Assembly: GCF_003364315.1 (NCBI RefSeq)
Contig: NZ_NXLS01000008.1
Coordinates: forward strand, 1-64,000
Reading direction: 5' to 3'
Length of the DNA: 64,000 nt
Source: Helicobacter ganmani
Lineage (GTDB): Bacteria; Campylobacterota; Campylobacteria; Campylobacterales; Helicobacteraceae
Position numbers and translations under genes: made by a program. Of this stretch, positions 18,566 through 38,339 are shown piece after piece. The notes beneath the pieces were generated by a model that searched no databases, was not told where the DNA came from, and worked only from the letters and a program-made list of their open reading frames with translations. Every line of letters begins with the position of its first letter. The first letter of the stretch is position 1.

Positions 18566-19391
18566 TCATACAACAAGATTTGGATTTTTCCACAACATCA
18601 CTGCAATGTTTGGCTCTCTTGGTTGTCGGATAAATTCAAAGACGACTTCCAAAGGGAGATTAAAAGGCTCACTCCTCAAATCTAAACTTCTATACGCATA
18701 AACATCTAGCAAAATATCATTATTTTCACCCGCAAGCCCAATGTCGTTTGCAATAAGAACATATTTGTATTTGGAGAGATTATCAATAAATTGTCTAATG
18801 TTATGATTTGGTAAATGCTGTAAAACATCTTTGCAGATTGCCAAATCCGCTTTAGGTAATACGGAAAAATCTCCATTGTAATGGATAAAGTCAATATTAG
18901 ATTTCTTATATTTTGAGAGATTCCTATCCACAACAAAACTTGCAACATCATAGCCCTTATAAAGAATACCATCAAAGTTGATATTTTTAGAAAATTGCCA
19001 ATCCCCACAACCAATATCTACAATACTTTTGATATTATTTCTTTGAAAAAATTGTTGCAAAAACTGCACATAACCTTTACAAAGGTTTTCATTAGAACCA
19101 CTGCCACTACCATAGCCCCAAGCGTTTGTTTCATAGATTGTATTAAAAACTTGTGTGAGTTTATTGTTGCTTTGGTCTAGCAGGATATTTTTCAAAAGGA
19201 CAATGTCTTTTTCAAGTGTGGTAAATTTTTTATGATTTTTCGCAATCTCGCCTTTGAGTAAGGCAATCTCACGTATTAAATTTTGATTTTGAAATTCTAT
19301 TGTATCTAGTTTAGAAGAGATTTTATCTAAATAAAAGCCCCCCCCCCCGCAGTCTTTTTTTAGCAATTTTCCAAAATCTTAACAAATTCAT
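18566..19391 (-). CDS. Phase-variable SAM-dependent methyltransferase (frame OFF in this sequence)
   Basis: The main domain is a class I methyltransferase: SIVDIGCGDWQFSKNI is the SAM-binding motif I, followed by ICKDVLQHLPNHNIRQFI, typical of small-molecule or glycan methyltransferases. A coiled-coil-like N-terminal helix precedes it. The best start is the ATG at 19391 with AAGGA 5 bases upstream, reading MNLLRFWKIAKKRLRGGG into an 11-G tract. With 11 G that frame hits TAA five codons later; with 10 or 13 G it would join the methyltransferase frame. The only start in the long frame is a TTG at 19366 without a good ribosome site. Likely target: a surface polysaccharide, not known. Confidence 0.75.
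19338..19348 (-). repeat. G11 tract near the 5' end of the methyltransferase gene
   Basis: Eleven C on the + strand, i.e. G11 in the coding strand, about 45 bases after the start codon. Tract lengths of 10 or 13 would give an intact gene by codon counting. Confidence 0.9.
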
Positions 19392-19414
19392 TCTTTTCCT
19401 TATTGTCGGCTTAT

Positions 19415-19430
19415 CCAACTTTAGAGTTGG
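19415..19430 (-). terminator. Hairpin after fusA
   Basis: CCAACT-CTAA-AGTTGG forms a perfect six-base stem with a four-base loop, 11 bases after the fusA stop. It lacks a T run, so it may only partly end the str operon and let transcripts reach the methyltransferase. Confidence 0.45.
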
Positions 19431-19440
19431 AATCACAAGT

Positions 19441-21522
19441 TTAGCCGTTTCTTTTCTCCATAATTTCTTTGGAAATGTTGTTTGGCACTTCACCATAATG
19501 GTCAAACTCCATTGTATAAGTCCCGCGTCCTTGAGTTGCTGAACGCAAATCCGTAGAATAACCAAACATTTCTGCTAGAGGAACGAACGCATTCACGATT
19601 TTTAAACCCATTCTATCGTCCATAGAATTAATTTGCCCTCGTCTGCGATTCAAGTCCCCAATCACATCACCCATATATTCTTCAGGTACTTCCACTTCTA
19701 CTTTCATCATCGGCTCCAACAAAACTGCACCCGCTTTGCGGCAAGCGTCTTTAAAAGCCATAGAACCTGCGATTTTAAATGCCATTTCAGAAGAATCCAC
19801 ATCGTGGTAACTACCATCAAAGAGCGTAACTTTGAAATCTACCACAGGATAACCTGCCAAAACACCATTTTGCATAGATTCCTGAATCCCTTTATCTACC
19901 GCTGGGATATATTCTTTTGGAATCACACCCCCACTAATGTTATTGACAAACTCATAACCTTTGCCCGGCTCTTGAGGTTCAAGCTTGATAAAGACATGTC
20001 CATATTGTCCGCGCCCACCGGATTGTTTTGCGTATTTGCACTCTTGTTCCACGCTTTGGCGAATTGTTTCGCGGAATGCAACTTGCGGTTGTCCCACTTC
20101 TGCTTCTACTTTAAATTCTCTTTTGAGCCTATCCACAATAATTTCTAAGTGCAATTCACCCATTCCCGAAATAATTGTTTGTCCAGATTCCTCATCTGTA
20201 TGTACTTTAAAGCTTGGGTCTTCTTCAGCAAGTTTTGCAAGAGCCAAAGCCATTTTTTCTTGGTCTGCTTTTGTTTTTGGTTCTACTGCAATAGAAATAA
20301 CAGGGTCTGGGAATTCCATTCTCTCCAATACAACCGGTTCTTTTTCTGAACAGAGTGTATCTCCTGTCAAGGTTTCTTTCAATCCCACAAAAGCACAAAT
20401 TTCGCCTGCATAGACTTCTTTGATGTCCTCACGTTTGTTGGAGTGCATTTTGAGCAATCTTCCTACACGTTCTTTTTTGCCTTTAGTAGAGTTTAGAACA
20501 TAGCTTCCAGATTCTAAACTACCGCGATAAACGCGCACAAATGTTAATTGTCCTACAAAAGGGTCTGTCATAATTTTGAATGCCAAACCTGCAAACTCTC
20601 CATCATCTGTGGATTTAACAAACAATTCTTTTTCTTCATCTTTTGGGTCTACGCCACGAATGTCTGCAACTTCTGTTGGGGCAGGTAAATATTCTACGAC
20701 AGCGTCAAGAAGGGTTTGAACGCCTTTATTTTTGAAGCTTGAGCCACAGAGCATTGGAACGATTTCCATTGCAAGACAACCTTTTTTAATTCCTGCTTTG
20801 ATTTCCTCCACACTCAAGGTTTCCCCACCTAGATATTTTTCCATTGTTGCTTCGTCTTGTTCTGCGACAGATTCTAGTAATTTTTCGCGGTATTCCTCTG
20901 CTTTTGCTACTAATTCTGCTGGAATCTCTTCAATATCATATTTAGCACCCATAGATTCATCATTCCAAACAATAGCTTTCATTGTGATTAAATCTACAAC
21001 TCCTTTGAAATTATCCTCTGCTCCAATTGGAATCACAAGTGGCACAGGCTTTGCCTTTAATCTTGTTGCAATTTGAGATTCTACATTGTAGAAATTTGCA
21101 CCAATTCTATCCATTTTATTAACAAAAACAATTCTAGGAACACCATATTTATTTGCTTGACGCCAAACGGTTTCACTTTGAGGTTGCACGCCACCCACAG
21201 AACAAAAAACTGCAACTGCACCATCAAGAACGCGCATAGAGCGTTCAACTTCAATCGTAAAATCCACGTGTCCGGGAGTGTCAATTAAGTTGATTTGATA
21301 ATCTTTCCAAAAACAAGTGGTTGCGGCGGAAGTAATCGTAATTCCACGTTCTCTTTCTTGTTCCATCCAGTCCATTGTCGCTGCACCATCATGCACTTCA
21401 CCAATTTTGTGGCTTACACCTGTATAGAATAAGATTCTTTCTGAAGTCGTTGTTTTACCCGCATCAATGTGCGCTGCAATTCCAATATTTCTAATTTTAT
21501 TTAACGGGGTTTTTCTTGCCAT
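19441..21522 (-). CDS. fusA: Elongation factor G
   Basis: EF-G, 693 residues, catalyses ribosomal translocation using GTP. G1 [15 protein letters not shown], switch I ITSAATT, G3 DTPGHVDF and G4 NKMDR are all present, followed by domains II-V ([15 protein letters not shown] in domain IV). It is the last housekeeping gene of the operon rpsL-rpsG-fusA and lies 90 bases after rpsG. Length and motifs are normal. Confidence 0.98.
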   Translation of the reverse strand: MARKTPLNKIRNIGIAAHIDAGKTTTSERILFYTGVSHKIGEVHDGAATMDWMEQERERGITITSAATTCFWKDYQINLIDTPGHVDFTIEVERSMRVLDGAVAVFCSVGGVQPQSETVWRQANKYGVPRIVFVNKMDRIGANFYNVESQIATRLKAKPVPLVIPIGAEDNFKGVVDLITMKAIVWNDESMGAKYDIEEIPAELVAKAEEYREKLLESVAEQDEATMEKYLGGETLSVEEIKAGIKKGCLAMEIVPMLCGSSFKNKGVQTLLDAVVEYLPAPTEVADIRGVDPKDEEKELFVKSTDDGEFAGLAFKIMTDPFVGQLTFVRVYRGSLESGSYVLNSTKGKKERVGRLLKMHSNKREDIKEVYAGEICAFVGLKETLTGDTLCSEKEPVVLERMEFPDPVISIAVEPKTKADQEKMALALAKLAEEDPSFKVHTDEESGQTIISGMGELHLEIIVDRLKREFKVEAEVGQPQVAFRETIRQSVEQECKYAKQSGGRGQYGHVFIKLEPQEPGKGYEFVNNISGGVIPKEYIPAVDKGIQESMQNGVLAGYPVVDFKVTLFDGSYHDVDSSEMAFKIAGSMAFKDACRKAGAVLLEPMMKVEVEVPEEYMGDVIGDLNRRRGQINSMDDRMGLKIVNAFVPLAEMFGYSTDLRSATQGRGTYTMEFDHYGEVPNNISKEIMEKRNG

Positions 21523-21612
21523 TGTTAATCCTTATACAAAGAAAATTTGAGTTTGAGATTTAGTAGAATTTTTAAGGAATCTTGGAAAAACCCCTTAAAA
21601 ACATAATTTATT

Positions 21613-22472
<860 letters not shown>

Positions 22473-22579
22473 TTGTCTTTCCTTCCTAAAATGGTTTTAA
22501 TAGAGAAAATGAAGCGGATTATAAGCAAATCACACTTTATTCTTACTTAAATTAAGGTTGAAATAACCTTAATTCGCCT

Positions 22580-31288
<8,709 letters not shown>

Positions 31289-31294
31289 CTAAAA

Positions 31295-31669
31295 TTATTT
31301 AATTTCGACTTTAGCACCTGCTTCTTCAAATTTAGCTTTGATTGCGTCAGCATCTTCTTTCTTAACGCCTTCTTTAACGGTAAATGGAGTTTTTTCCACT
31401 GCGTCTTTTGCTTCTTTAAGTCCAAGACCTGTTACTTCACGGACAACTTTGATAACATTGATTTTTTTATCACCGCTGTCAGTTAAGATGATATCAAATT
31501 CAGTTTTTTCTTCAGCAGCAGCTGCTCCACCACCTGCAACTGCACCAGCTACAACGGTTGGTGCGGCAGATACACCAAATTTTTCTTCAAATGCTTTCAC
31601 AAGTTCTGAAAGCTCCATAACAGAAAGATTTCCGATATAATCTAATACATCTTCTTTTGAAATTGCCAT
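31295..31669 (-). CDS. rplL: Ribosomal protein bL12 (L7/L12)
   Basis: bL12 forms the flexible stalk that recruits translational GTPases. The 124-residue protein has the dimerising N-terminal domain ([20 protein letters not shown]), an Ala/Gly-rich hinge, and the C-terminal domain with [19 protein letters not shown] and the final [14 protein letters not shown]. Lies 20 bases after rplJ, with a ribosome site AGGAG, in the rplKAJL-rpoBC run. Confidence 0.98.
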   Translation of the reverse strand: MAISKEDVLDYIGNLSVMELSELVKAFEEKFGVSAAPTVVAGAVAGGGAAAAEEKTEFDIILTDSGDKKINVIKVVREVTGLGLKEAKDAVEKTPFTVKEGVKKEDADAIKAKFEEAGAKVEIK

Positions 31670-31689
31670 AATTTTCTCCTAAAATTTTA

Positions 31690-32169
31690 TTATGCTTCTT
31701 TTTGTTTGCGTAAATTATCCAACCCTGTAACAAAGTAACGAGCAGGAGCAGTCCAAACGGACAACAACATACCAATAAGTTCTTCTTTAGATGGTAGTTT
31801 TGAAACGGCTTCAATGTGTTTTGCATCTACGATTTCACCTTCAAAGTAACCTGATTTTACTACAAGCTTACCACCCACAGAATCTGAGAATTTGCAAATT
31901 GTTTTGGCTAAAGAAATTTGATCTTCTCCCCAAACAAAAATATTATTCTCTTTTAGCTCTAATCCTTCTACTCCGAAATTTTTAAGCGCAATCAATGCAA
32001 GCGTATTTTTGATAACATGAACTTTTACATTTTGTTCTCTTGCATTTGCTCTTAAAACTTCTAATTGCTTAACAGTCAATCCTTTATAATCACAAACTGC
32101 AATCGCATTAGATGCTTTAAATTCAGCTGTAAGATTCTCAATTAGAGCAGTTTTTTCTGCTTTTGTCAT
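31690..32169 (-). CDS. rplJ: Ribosomal protein uL10
   Basis: uL10 anchors bL12 dimers to the ribosome and normally represses its own operon through the mRNA leader. The 159-residue protein starts [18 protein letters not shown] and has [20 protein letters not shown], both typical. A very strong ribosome site GAAAGGAGG lies before the start. The 93-base gap after rplA is the expected location of an L10-binding leader, although no structure was confirmed by eye. Confidence 0.97.
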   Translation of the reverse strand: MTKAEKTALIENLTAEFKASNAIAVCDYKGLTVKQLEVLRANAREQNVKVHVIKNTLALIALKNFGVEGLELKENNIFVWGEDQISLAKTICKFSDSVGGKLVVKSGYFEGEIVDAKHIEAVSKLPSKEELIGMLLSVWTAPARYFVTGLDNLRKQKEA

Positions 32170-32262
32170 TTTAACCTCCTTTCAGACGAAAGACTTATAT
32201 AGGGTTAGATTTTAAGCGTTTGCCCCCATAGTCATTAGTCTAAGATAAAAAACAAGAATAAA

Positions 32263-32967
32263 TTATTTTAAATCCATTAATGCTTGGGCATCTAATGTTA
32301 AAGATGGACTCATTGTTAAAGACAATGTTGCATTTTTTATATATTTGCCTTTTGCACTTGCAGGTTTTTGTTTGTTGATGTTTTTTACCAATGCAACAAT
32401 ATTTTCTTCAAGTTTTTTTGCATCAAAACTTGCTTTACCAACAGGAGCATGCACAATACCCTTTTTATCCACACGATAATTCACTTGCCCACTTTTTGCA
32501 TTGCTAACTGCTTTGGAAATTTCCATAGTAACAGTGCCTGTTTTGGGGTTTGGCATCAAACCTTTTGGTCCTAGGATTCTACCTACTTTACCCACAAGTG
32601 CCATCATATCTGGTGTCGCAATGACCATATCAAAATTCAAATCCCCATTTTTGATTTGATCTGCCAAATCCTCATCTCCTACTACATCCGCACCTGCCGC
32701 CTTTGCCTCATCTGCTTTAGCACCTTTTGCAAAAACTGCTACACGCACACTTTTACCTGTGCCATTAGGCAAAACAACCGCACCACGAATCATTTGATCT
32801 GCGTGTCTTGGATCAACACCTAAACTCAACGCAACCTCAACTGTTTCATCAAATTTAGCCGATGCTAAAGATTTAACTGTTGCAGAAGCGGTTGTAATAT
32901 CGTATATTTTTTTGCAATCTACTTTATTAATGAGATTTTGCATTCTTTTTGTTAATTTTTTTGCCAT
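32263..32967 (-). CDS. rplA: Ribosomal protein uL1
   Basis: uL1 builds the L1 stalk that handles E-site tRNA, and in many bacteria represses rplKA translation. The 234-residue protein has [20 protein letters not shown], the motif [18 protein letters not shown] and a C-terminal [15 protein letters not shown]. It begins 23 bases after rplK in the usual order. Confidence 0.98.
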   Translation of the reverse strand: MAKKLTKRMQNLINKVDCKKIYDITTASATVKSLASAKFDETVEVALSLGVDPRHADQMIRGAVVLPNGTGKSVRVAVFAKGAKADEAKAAGADVVGDEDLADQIKNGDLNFDMVIATPDMMALVGKVGRILGPKGLMPNPKTGTVTMEISKAVSNAKSGQVNYRVDKKGIVHAPVGKASFDAKKLEENIVALVKNINKQKPASAKGKYIKNATLSLTMSPSLTLDAQALMDLK

Positions 32968-32990
32968 ATTTTATACTCCAACGCGTCTAT

Positions 32991-33416
32991 TTAATCTACA
33001 ACTTCAATGCCCATACTGCGAGCACTTCCCTCAACAATTTTAATTGCCGCTTCTTCTGTGTTTGCATTTAAATCGTCCATTTTAGTTTTAACAATATCTA
33101 AAACTTGTGCTTTTGTAAGTTTTCCTACTTTGTTTTTCAGAGGATTGTCAGAACCTTTTTGGATTCCTGCTGCTTTTTTAATTAAATCCGTAACAGGAGG
33201 TTTTTTTGTGATAAATGTAAAACTTTTATCTTGATAAACCGTGATGATTACAGGAATATTAAAATTTCCCATATCTTTTGTTTTTTCATTAAATGCTTTA
33301 CAGAATTCCATAATATTCACACCGCGTTGACCTAGAGCTGGACCTACGGGTGGAGATGGATTTGCTTTACCAGCAGGGATTTGAAGCTTAAGTTCGCCAA
33401 TGATTTTTTTTGCCAT
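32991..33416 (-). CDS. rplK: Ribosomal protein uL11
   Basis: uL11 sits at the GTPase-associated centre and is needed for factor function and the stringent response. The 141-residue protein starts [20 protein letters not shown] and has [21 protein letters not shown] and the C-terminal [12 protein letters not shown]. Follows nusG at 23 bases. Confidence 0.98.
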   Translation of the reverse strand: MAKKIIGELKLQIPAGKANPSPPVGPALGQRGVNIMEFCKAFNEKTKDMGNFNIPVIITVYQDKSFTFITKKPPVTDLIKKAAGIQKGSDNPLKNKVGKLTKAQVLDIVKTKMDDLNANTEEAAIKIVEGSARSMGIEVVD

Positions 33417-33439
33417 AACTTATCCTTGTTTTTTAGTTA

Positions 33440-33970
33440 TTAAACTATTTTTTCCACTTGTGAATAAAGTATTTCAATAGGTGTGCTACGACCAAAGATG
33501 GAAACATTGAGTTTTAATTTTCTATGTTCCATATCATATTCTTCCACTGTGCCTGTGAAATTCGCAAAAGGACCTTCAATAATGCGGACAACCTCTCCTG
33601 CTTCAAAAATGATTTTTGGTTTGGGAGCTGCGCGATTCTGCACTTTTTCAATAATATGATTAATGTCTGCTTCACTTAAAGGCGTGGGTTTCTTTGCCTC
33701 ACCGATGAAACGACTAACTTTCGGTAAAGATTGAATGGTATGCCATAAGGCAGTATCAAGATCTACTTTAATAAAAACATATCCCGGATAAAGACTTCGC
33801 TCACTAATTTTTTTCTTATTGTTCTTTACTTCAATAATATCTTCCGTAGGGACAACAATATCTGTAAGTCTCTCTTCTAAATGATGTTCTTTAACGAGAT
33901 TCTCTATTCCGCGTTTTACAGCTTGTTCACTACCAAAATATGTTTGAATCGCATACCAATACAATGCCAT
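33440..33970 (-). CDS. nusG: Transcription antitermination factor NusG
   Basis: NusG binds the polymerase clamp through its N-terminal NGN domain and couples transcription to translation or termination through its KOW domain. Seen: MALYWYAIQTYFGSEQAVKR, SLYPGYVFIKVDLDT, and the KOW FEAGEVVRIIEGPFANFTGTV. 176 residues. I chose the ATG at 33970 (MALYWY, family-typical) over an in-frame start two codons upstream. Lies 17 bases after secE. Confidence 0.97.
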   Translation of the reverse strand: MALYWYAIQTYFGSEQAVKRGIENLVKEHHLEERLTDIVVPTEDIIEVKNNKKKISERSLYPGYVFIKVDLDTALWHTIQSLPKVSRFIGEAKKPTPLSEADINHIIEKVQNRAAPKPKIIFEAGEVVRIIEGPFANFTGTVEEYDMEHRKLKLNVSIFGRSTPIEILYSQVEKIV

Positions 33971-33987
33971 AAACAAATCCTAAATAA

Positions 33988-34167
33988 TTATAAAATACTT
34001 GAAACAAAACTACCAAGAATGAAATCAACTAATGCCAAAAATAGAGCAATAACCGTTACAACAACAATCACAGAAATAAAAGCATTTCTCACTTGTTCTT
34101 TTGTAGGAAAGATGACTTTGGATAGTTCTTCTTTGGATAATCTATAATAGGTAATTAGTTTTTTCAT
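33988..34167 (-). CDS. secE: Preprotein translocase subunit SecE
   Basis: A 59-residue single-span SecE, the short form typical of non-enteric bacteria. It reads MKKLITYYRLSKEELSKVIF, then PTKEQVRNAF in the amphipathic helix, then a hydrophobic membrane segment VIVVVTVIALFLALVDFIL. SecE clamps SecY in the SecYEG export channel. The position between tRNA-Trp and nusG is the conserved one and supports the call for so short a protein. Confidence 0.95.
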   Translation of the reverse strand: MKKLITYYRLSKEELSKVIFPTKEQVRNAFISVIVVVTVIALFLALVDFILGSFVSSIL

Positions 34168-34197
34168 AACTTTATTTGTCTCTCTTTATTCCAAAAA

Positions 34198-34273
34198 TGG
34201 CAGGCCAGGAGGGACTCGAACCCCCAACATTCGGTTTTGGAGACCGACGCTCTACCATTGGAGCTACTGACCT
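34198..34273 (-). tRNA. trnW: tRNA-Trp (CCA)
   Basis: A 76-base cloverleaf with acceptor AGGTCAG / CTGGCCT, T-arm GGGTTCGAGTCC, anticodon loop CTCCAAA (anticodon CCA), and encoded 3' CCA. It sits between rpmG and secE, as in related genomes. Confidence 0.95.
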
Positions 34274-34305
34274 ATGCTGTTTGAAATAGCCAAGGGAGAA
34301 ACCCC

Positions 34306-34476
34306 TTAGCTTTTCAATTTCACTTCTTTGTGAATTGTATGTTTGTTTAATCTTGGGCAGAACTTTTTAAGCTCCAGTTTTTCTGTTGTGGTTTTTGCAT
34401 TTTTTACAGTGCTGTAATTAATGTCCCCGCATTCAGAGCATTTGAGTCCGATTTTTACACGATTACCTTTAGCCAT
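34306..34476 (-). CDS. rpmG: Ribosomal protein bL33
   Basis: A 56-residue bL33, a small protein of the large subunit. It reads [20 protein letters not shown] and continues with YSTVKN, with [15 protein letters not shown] at the end; the CxxC and the FCP cysteine form the typical (zinc-capable) ribbon, although only three cysteines are seen here. Located 8 bases after tuf. Confidence 0.95.
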   Translation of the reverse strand: MAKGNRVKIGLKCSECGDINYSTVKNAKTTTEKLELKKFCPRLNKHTIHKEVKLKS

Positions 34477-34484
34477 AATTTAGC

Positions 34485-35684
34485 CTATTCAATAATTTTT
34501 GTAACAACACCTGCACCCACAGTTCTACCACCTTCACGAATCGCAAAACGTGTTCCATCTTCAAGTGCAATCGGATTGATTAACTCAACAGTGATTTTAA
34601 TGTTATCACCCGGCATTACCATTTCTACACCCTCTGGTAATGCAATAGAACCTGTAATATCTGTTGTTCTCACATAAAATTGTGGTCTATAACCATTAAA
34701 GAATGGTGTATGCCTTCCGCCCTCATCTTTAGAGAGAACATAGATTTCACCCTCAAATTTTTTATGTGGAGTAATAGAAGATGGCTTACATAGAACCATA
34801 CCTCTTTCAACTTCTTCTTTTTTAGTCCCTCTTAACAAGACTCCAACATTATCTCCAGCTTCACCTTGGTCAAGCTCTTTTCTAAACATTTCAACACCGG
34901 TTACGGTTGTTTTTTGTGTTGGACGAATCCCTACGATTTCAATTTCATCACCAACTTTTACAATACCTCTTTCGATTCTTCCTGTAACAACAGTTCCACG
35001 ACCTGCAATAGAGAATACATCTTCAATTGGCATCAAGAAAGTTTTATCTGTTTCACGGACAGGAGTTGGGATATATTCATCTACCGCGTCCATAAGTTTC
35101 ATAATTTTTTCACTCCATTCACCTAGAGTGCCTGATTTTGCTTCTTCTAGTGCTTTAAGTGCTGAACCTGCTACGATAGGTGTATCATCGCCGGGAAACT
35201 CATAACTTGAAAGAAGTTCTCTGATTTCCATTTCTACTAGCTCCAACAACTCTTCATCATCTACCATATCTTGTTTATTCATAAAAACAACAATATAAGG
35301 AACACCAACTTGACGAGACAATAAGATATGCTCTCTTGTTTGTGGCATAGGACCATCTGCAGCAGAAACTACTAGAATTGCGCCGTCCATCTGCGCTGCA
35401 CCTGTAATCATGTTTTTAACATAGTCCGCGTGTCCGGGACAATCTACGTGTGCATAGTGTCTTTTTTCTGTTTCATACTCAATATGTGAAGTTGCAATGG
35501 TAATACCGCGCTCTTTTTCCTCTGGAGCGTTATCAATATTATCATAATCTTTCATTTCTGCTAGACCTTTTGTGGATAGAACAGCAGAAATCGCAGCACT
35601 TAAAGTTGTTTTGCCGTGGTCAACATGCCCAATTGTTCCAATATTTACATGAGGTTTAGACTTAACGTATTTTTCCTTAGCCAT
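34485..35684 (-). CDS. tuf: Elongation factor Tu
   Basis: EF-Tu, 399 residues, delivers aminoacyl-tRNA to the ribosome. G1 [14 protein letters not shown], effector region [15 protein letters not shown]3 [12 protein letters not shown] and G4 NKQDMV are present, and the end [18 protein letters not shown] is canonical. It follows a four-tRNA cluster and is probably read both from the cluster promoter and from its own -10 at about 35720. Confidence 0.98.
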   Translation of the reverse strand: MAKEKYVKSKPHVNIGTIGHVDHGKTTLSAAISAVLSTKGLAEMKDYDNIDNAPEEKERGITIATSHIEYETEKRHYAHVDCPGHADYVKNMITGAAQMDGAILVVSAADGPMPQTREHILLSRQVGVPYIVVFMNKQDMVDDEELLELVEMEIRELLSSYEFPGDDTPIVAGSALKALEEAKSGTLGEWSEKIMKLMDAVDEYIPTPVRETDKTFLMPIEDVFSIAGRGTVVTGRIERGIVKVGDEIEIVGIRPTQKTTVTGVEMFRKELDQGEAGDNVGVLLRGTKKEEVERGMVLCKPSSITPHKKFEGEIYVLSKDEGGRHTPFFNGYRPQFYVRTTDITGSIALPEGVEMVMPGDNIKITVELINPIALEDGTRFAIREGGRTVGAGVVTKIIE

Positions 35685-35717
35685 AAGCTTCTCCTAAATT
35701 TAAGTTAAATAGCGGTA

Positions 35718-35723
35718 ATTCTA
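35718..35723 (-). promoter_or_regulatory. Possible tuf promoter -10 (TAGAAT)
   Basis: A TAGAAT box 35 bases before the tuf ATG in an AT-rich spacer after tRNA-Thr(GGT). No clear -35 is seen, which is common in this group. A strong ribosome site AGGAG precedes the start codon. Confidence 0.4.
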
Positions 35724-35795
35724 CACTATTTTTACCAATTTTAAAATTAAGAATCGTAACATTTTCTACAATTCTATCACTAATGTTTGAAAAAC

Positions 35796-35870
35796 TGGAG
35801 CCCATAAGCGGGATTGAACCGCCGACCTCTTCCTTACCAAGGAAGTGCTCTGCCACTGAGCTATATGGGC
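35796..35870 (-). tRNA. trnT: tRNA-Thr (GGT)
   Basis: A 75-base cloverleaf with acceptor GCCCATA / TATGGGC, T-arm CGGTTCAATCCCG, anticodon GGT and encoded CCA. Last tRNA of the cluster before tuf. Confidence 0.95.
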
Positions 35871-35929
35871 ATAATAATTAAAAAGTGTCTTGCTGATTAA
35901 AAAAGATTTCGCAGAATCAGCTCCCAGTA

Positions 35930-36006
35930 TGGAGCGGGAAACGGGGCTCGAACCCGCGACCCTCAGCTTGGAAGGCTGATGCTCTAGCCAACTGAGCTAC
36001 TCCCGC
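35930..36006 (-). tRNA. trnG: tRNA-Gly (TCC)
   Basis: A 77-base cloverleaf with acceptor GCGGGAG / TTCCCGC, T-arm CGGGTTCGAGCCCCG, anticodon loop CTTCCAA (anticodon TCC), encoded CCA. Confidence 0.95.
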
Positions 36007-36013
36007 ACGGCTA

Positions 36014-36098
<85 letters not shown>

Positions 36099-36153
36099 CC
36101 AATTTTAAATATTCATAAAAACTGGTCAAACACTGAAAAATTATATAAATTTA

Positions 36154-36229
36154 TGGAGCTGGCAAAGGGACTCGAACCCCCGGCCTGCTGCTTACAAGGC
36201 AGCTGCTCTACCAACTGAGCTACGCCAGC
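36154..36229 (-). tRNA. trnT: tRNA-Thr (TGT)
   Basis: A 76-base cloverleaf, acceptor GCTGGCG / TGCCAGC, anticodon loop CTTGTAA (anticodon TGT), encoded CCA. First gene of the large leftward operon. Confidence 0.95.
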
Positions 36230-36261
36230 ACTCTACATTTTAAAAATAAAAATGAGATGAG

Positions 36262-36290
36262 ATTCTACTACTTTTTATTTTAATTGTCAA
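36262..36290 (-). promoter_or_regulatory. Strong sigma-70 promoter for the tRNA-tuf-rpoBC-fusA operon
   Basis: Read leftward: a consensus TTGACA, a 17-base AT-rich spacer and TAGAAT, ending about 33 bases before tRNA-Thr(TGT). Consensus -35 boxes are rare in Helicobacter, so this stands out and fits a highly expressed stable-RNA and translation operon. Confidence 0.8.
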
Positions 36291-36311
36291 TACTTTTGTT
36301 TTAAATTTATG

Positions 36312-36353
36312 TATAATTGCGCCGCTTCAACTTAAGCAAAAATGAAGTTGAAG
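36312..36353 (+). promoter_or_regulatory. Promoter -10 and 5'-UTR palindrome of the TonB-dependent receptor gene
   Basis: TATAAT at 36312-36317 is followed at the likely transcription start by a perfect nine-base inverted repeat, CTTCAACTT (36325-36333) and AAGTTGAAG (36345-36353). It could be a repressor operator overlapping +1 or an mRNA hairpin at the very 5' end. The promoter is divergent from the tRNA operon promoter 30 bases away. Confidence 0.5.
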
Positions 36354-36382
36354 TTAAGTCTTTTAAAGGAATTTCTACATTT

Positions 36383-38338
36383 ATGAAACTAAAACACAAA
36401 AATCTTCACCCAAGAGGGTTTAGAAAGAAGTATTTTTCACTTGCGGCGATTTTAGCACTCAATAGCGCACTACTAGCACAGAGTCAAAATATCGCCCTAG
36501 CTGAAAAATCTCAAGAGGCAGAATCTCAAAGCCTTAAGCTTTCTATCACCCACACAGAAGAGTTTGTGGAGAATGAGGATTTTAAAGAAGAATTCAGCGC
36601 AGAGGAGATTCAACAATCCAATGCTCAAAATATCTACAACTTTTTAAATCAACATTCTCTACTTAAAATTACAGCAAATTATGGTAATCCCTATACTGCA
36701 AACATTGATTTGCGCGGCTTTGGACAGAATGCGCATAAGAATCTTGCTATTATCGTAGATGGAATGCGTTTAAATAATATTGATTCCACTCCTGTGTCCT
36801 TGAGTGCTATCCCGCTAGATTCTATCCAAAAAATAGAAATTATTAGAGGCAAAGGCACGACAAAATACGGAAATGGCGCGGTAAGCGGAATCCTAAAAAT
36901 CACTACCACCCGCAAGGCAGGCGGTGCATTGAATATGGGTTATGCGAGTTATGAGACATTGGGTTCTCAAATTTTTTCACGTTATGTGGGAGATACTTTG
37001 AATATTGGAGTGTATGGGCAATACCAACACAACGAGGGTGCAAGAAAAATTACACAAGGGAGCGAAGAAAAAGACGGAAGCTATAATAAAAATGGTGGAA
37101 TCACAGCCTTTTACTACCCTAATGATTCTACACTTTTAAAATCAAACCTCAATTATTCCAAATATGCTATCAAATACGCAAGCCCTTTGACAAAACAACA
37201 ATTTGATTCAAATCCTACACAAGCACCGCTTCCAAGTGAGTTGGGTGGAGATACTTTCACGCACCAAAAGCGTTGGGATTTGGGTTATAGTTTAGGCTTC
37301 ACGCACTTTGGAGATTCTGGAATCATAACTGATATTAATTTCGGAGGAAATAGAAATGAGAGTGAATATGTGAATTATAACAATAACAACGATGGCAAAG
37401 GAATCTTTGGAGATTTTAACTTTCAATTTAAAAACTATTCTTTTATGGCAGAAATTGGCGGGGGGCTAAATACCAACGAGCGAGTGCAAAACCGCTCCAC
37501 AAAGGCGCAAGTAGATGAAATGCTACTTTATTTAAATGGTGAAAAATACTTTAGCAATTCTAGTTTTAATGGAGGAATCTCCGCACAAAGAGTGATTTCC
37601 AAACTACAAGAAAGCAATGCAGAAAATCTACTAGGAGGAGAGATTGGAATCACTCATAATCTAACGCCTTTAACCTCGCTTTTTGCCTCTTATTCTCGCA
37701 GTTTCATAGTGCCTAATGTGGATTATATATTTGATTGGCAGGGACATATTAATCATCTCATAGACACAGCGACTTTTGACACTTATCAAATCGGCACAAA
37801 AAGTGTATTTGGAATCCACGAGTTAAGCGGGAATCTCTTTTATATTTTAGGTAGAGATGAAGCCTACTTTGAGCCGATAACTTATAGCAATCAAACTCTT
37901 GATAAGACGCGCAGAATCGGAGGAGAAGCGAAATTTACCACGCATTTTAATGCGCAAATCTATTCTAGCCTAGCCTATGCCTATGTTGATGCGACAATGC
38001 GTGGCAATGGGGGGTATAAGGGCAATACGATTCCGGGCGTCTCCAAGCATACGCTAAGCACAAGTCTCAACTACTTACCTATCACGCAATTAAATCTTGG
38101 AATCTCTTATAAATATGGCTCTAGGGCGTATGATTACAACGACTTTGATAATGTTTTAACCAAATCCCCTAATTATCAAAGCCTCAATTTAACCGCAAGT
38201 TACAAACTCAAAGACTTTGAAATTTATGGCTTTGTGCAGAATCTTACCAACCATAAAAATGCGATTGTTGTGGGTGGTAAATATTACCCTTATGAGTTTG
38301 AGCGCACTTTTGGTGGCGGTATAAAATACACTTGGTAA
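36383..38338 (+). CDS. TonB-dependent outer-membrane receptor
   Basis: A 651-residue receptor with a signal peptide (KKYFSLAAILALNSALLAQS) after a basic N-terminus. The plug domain has QQSNAQNIYNFLNQHSLL, NIDLRGFGQNAHKNLAIIVD and IQKIEIIRGKGTTKYGNGAV; a 22-strand-type barrel follows and ends FERTFGGGIKYTW with the terminal aromatic residue of outer-membrane proteins. Substrate (iron chelate, haem, nickel, cobalamin) is not predictable. I chose the ATG at 36383 because the upstream ATG at 36317 overlaps the -10 box; AAAGGA is 12 bases upstream, a rather long spacing. The membrane protein that follows is co-transcribed. Confidence 0.88.
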   Translation: MKLKHKNLHPRGFRKKYFSLAAILALNSALLAQSQNIALAEKSQEAESQSLKLSITHTEEFVENEDFKEEFSAEEIQQSNAQNIYNFLNQHSLLKITANYGNPYTANIDLRGFGQNAHKNLAIIVDGMRLNNIDSTPVSLSAIPLDSIQKIEIIRGKGTTKYGNGAVSGILKITTTRKAGGALNMGYASYETLGSQIFSRYVGDTLNIGVYGQYQHNEGARKITQGSEEKDGSYNKNGGITAFYYPNDSTLLKSNLNYSKYAIKYASPLTKQQFDSNPTQAPLPSELGGDTFTHQKRWDLGYSLGFTHFGDSGIITDINFGGNRNESEYVNYNNNNDGKGIFGDFNFQFKNYSFMAEIGGGLNTNERVQNRSTKAQVDEMLLYLNGEKYFSNSSFNGGISAQRVISKLQESNAENLLGGEIGITHNLTPLTSLFASYSRSFIVPNVDYIFDWQGHINHLIDTATFDTYQIGTKSVFGIHELSGNLFYILGRDEAYFEPITYSNQTLDKTRRIGGEAKFTTHFNAQIYSSLAYAYVDATMRGNGGYKGNTIPGVSKHTLSTSLNYLPITQLNLGISYKYGSRAYDYNDFDNVLTKSPNYQSLNLTASYKLKDFEIYGFVQNLTNHKNAIVVGGKYYPYEFERTFGGGIKYTW

Positions 38339-38339
38339 G

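Noticed and set aside
19633-20413. Open frames on the + strand across fusA
   Set aside because: Composition is that of antisense frames; EF-G on the other strand is complete.
36317-36382. Upstream start for the TonB receptor
   Set aside because: The ATG overlaps the TATAAT box and would place translation before the likely transcription start; the signal peptide fits the start at 36383.
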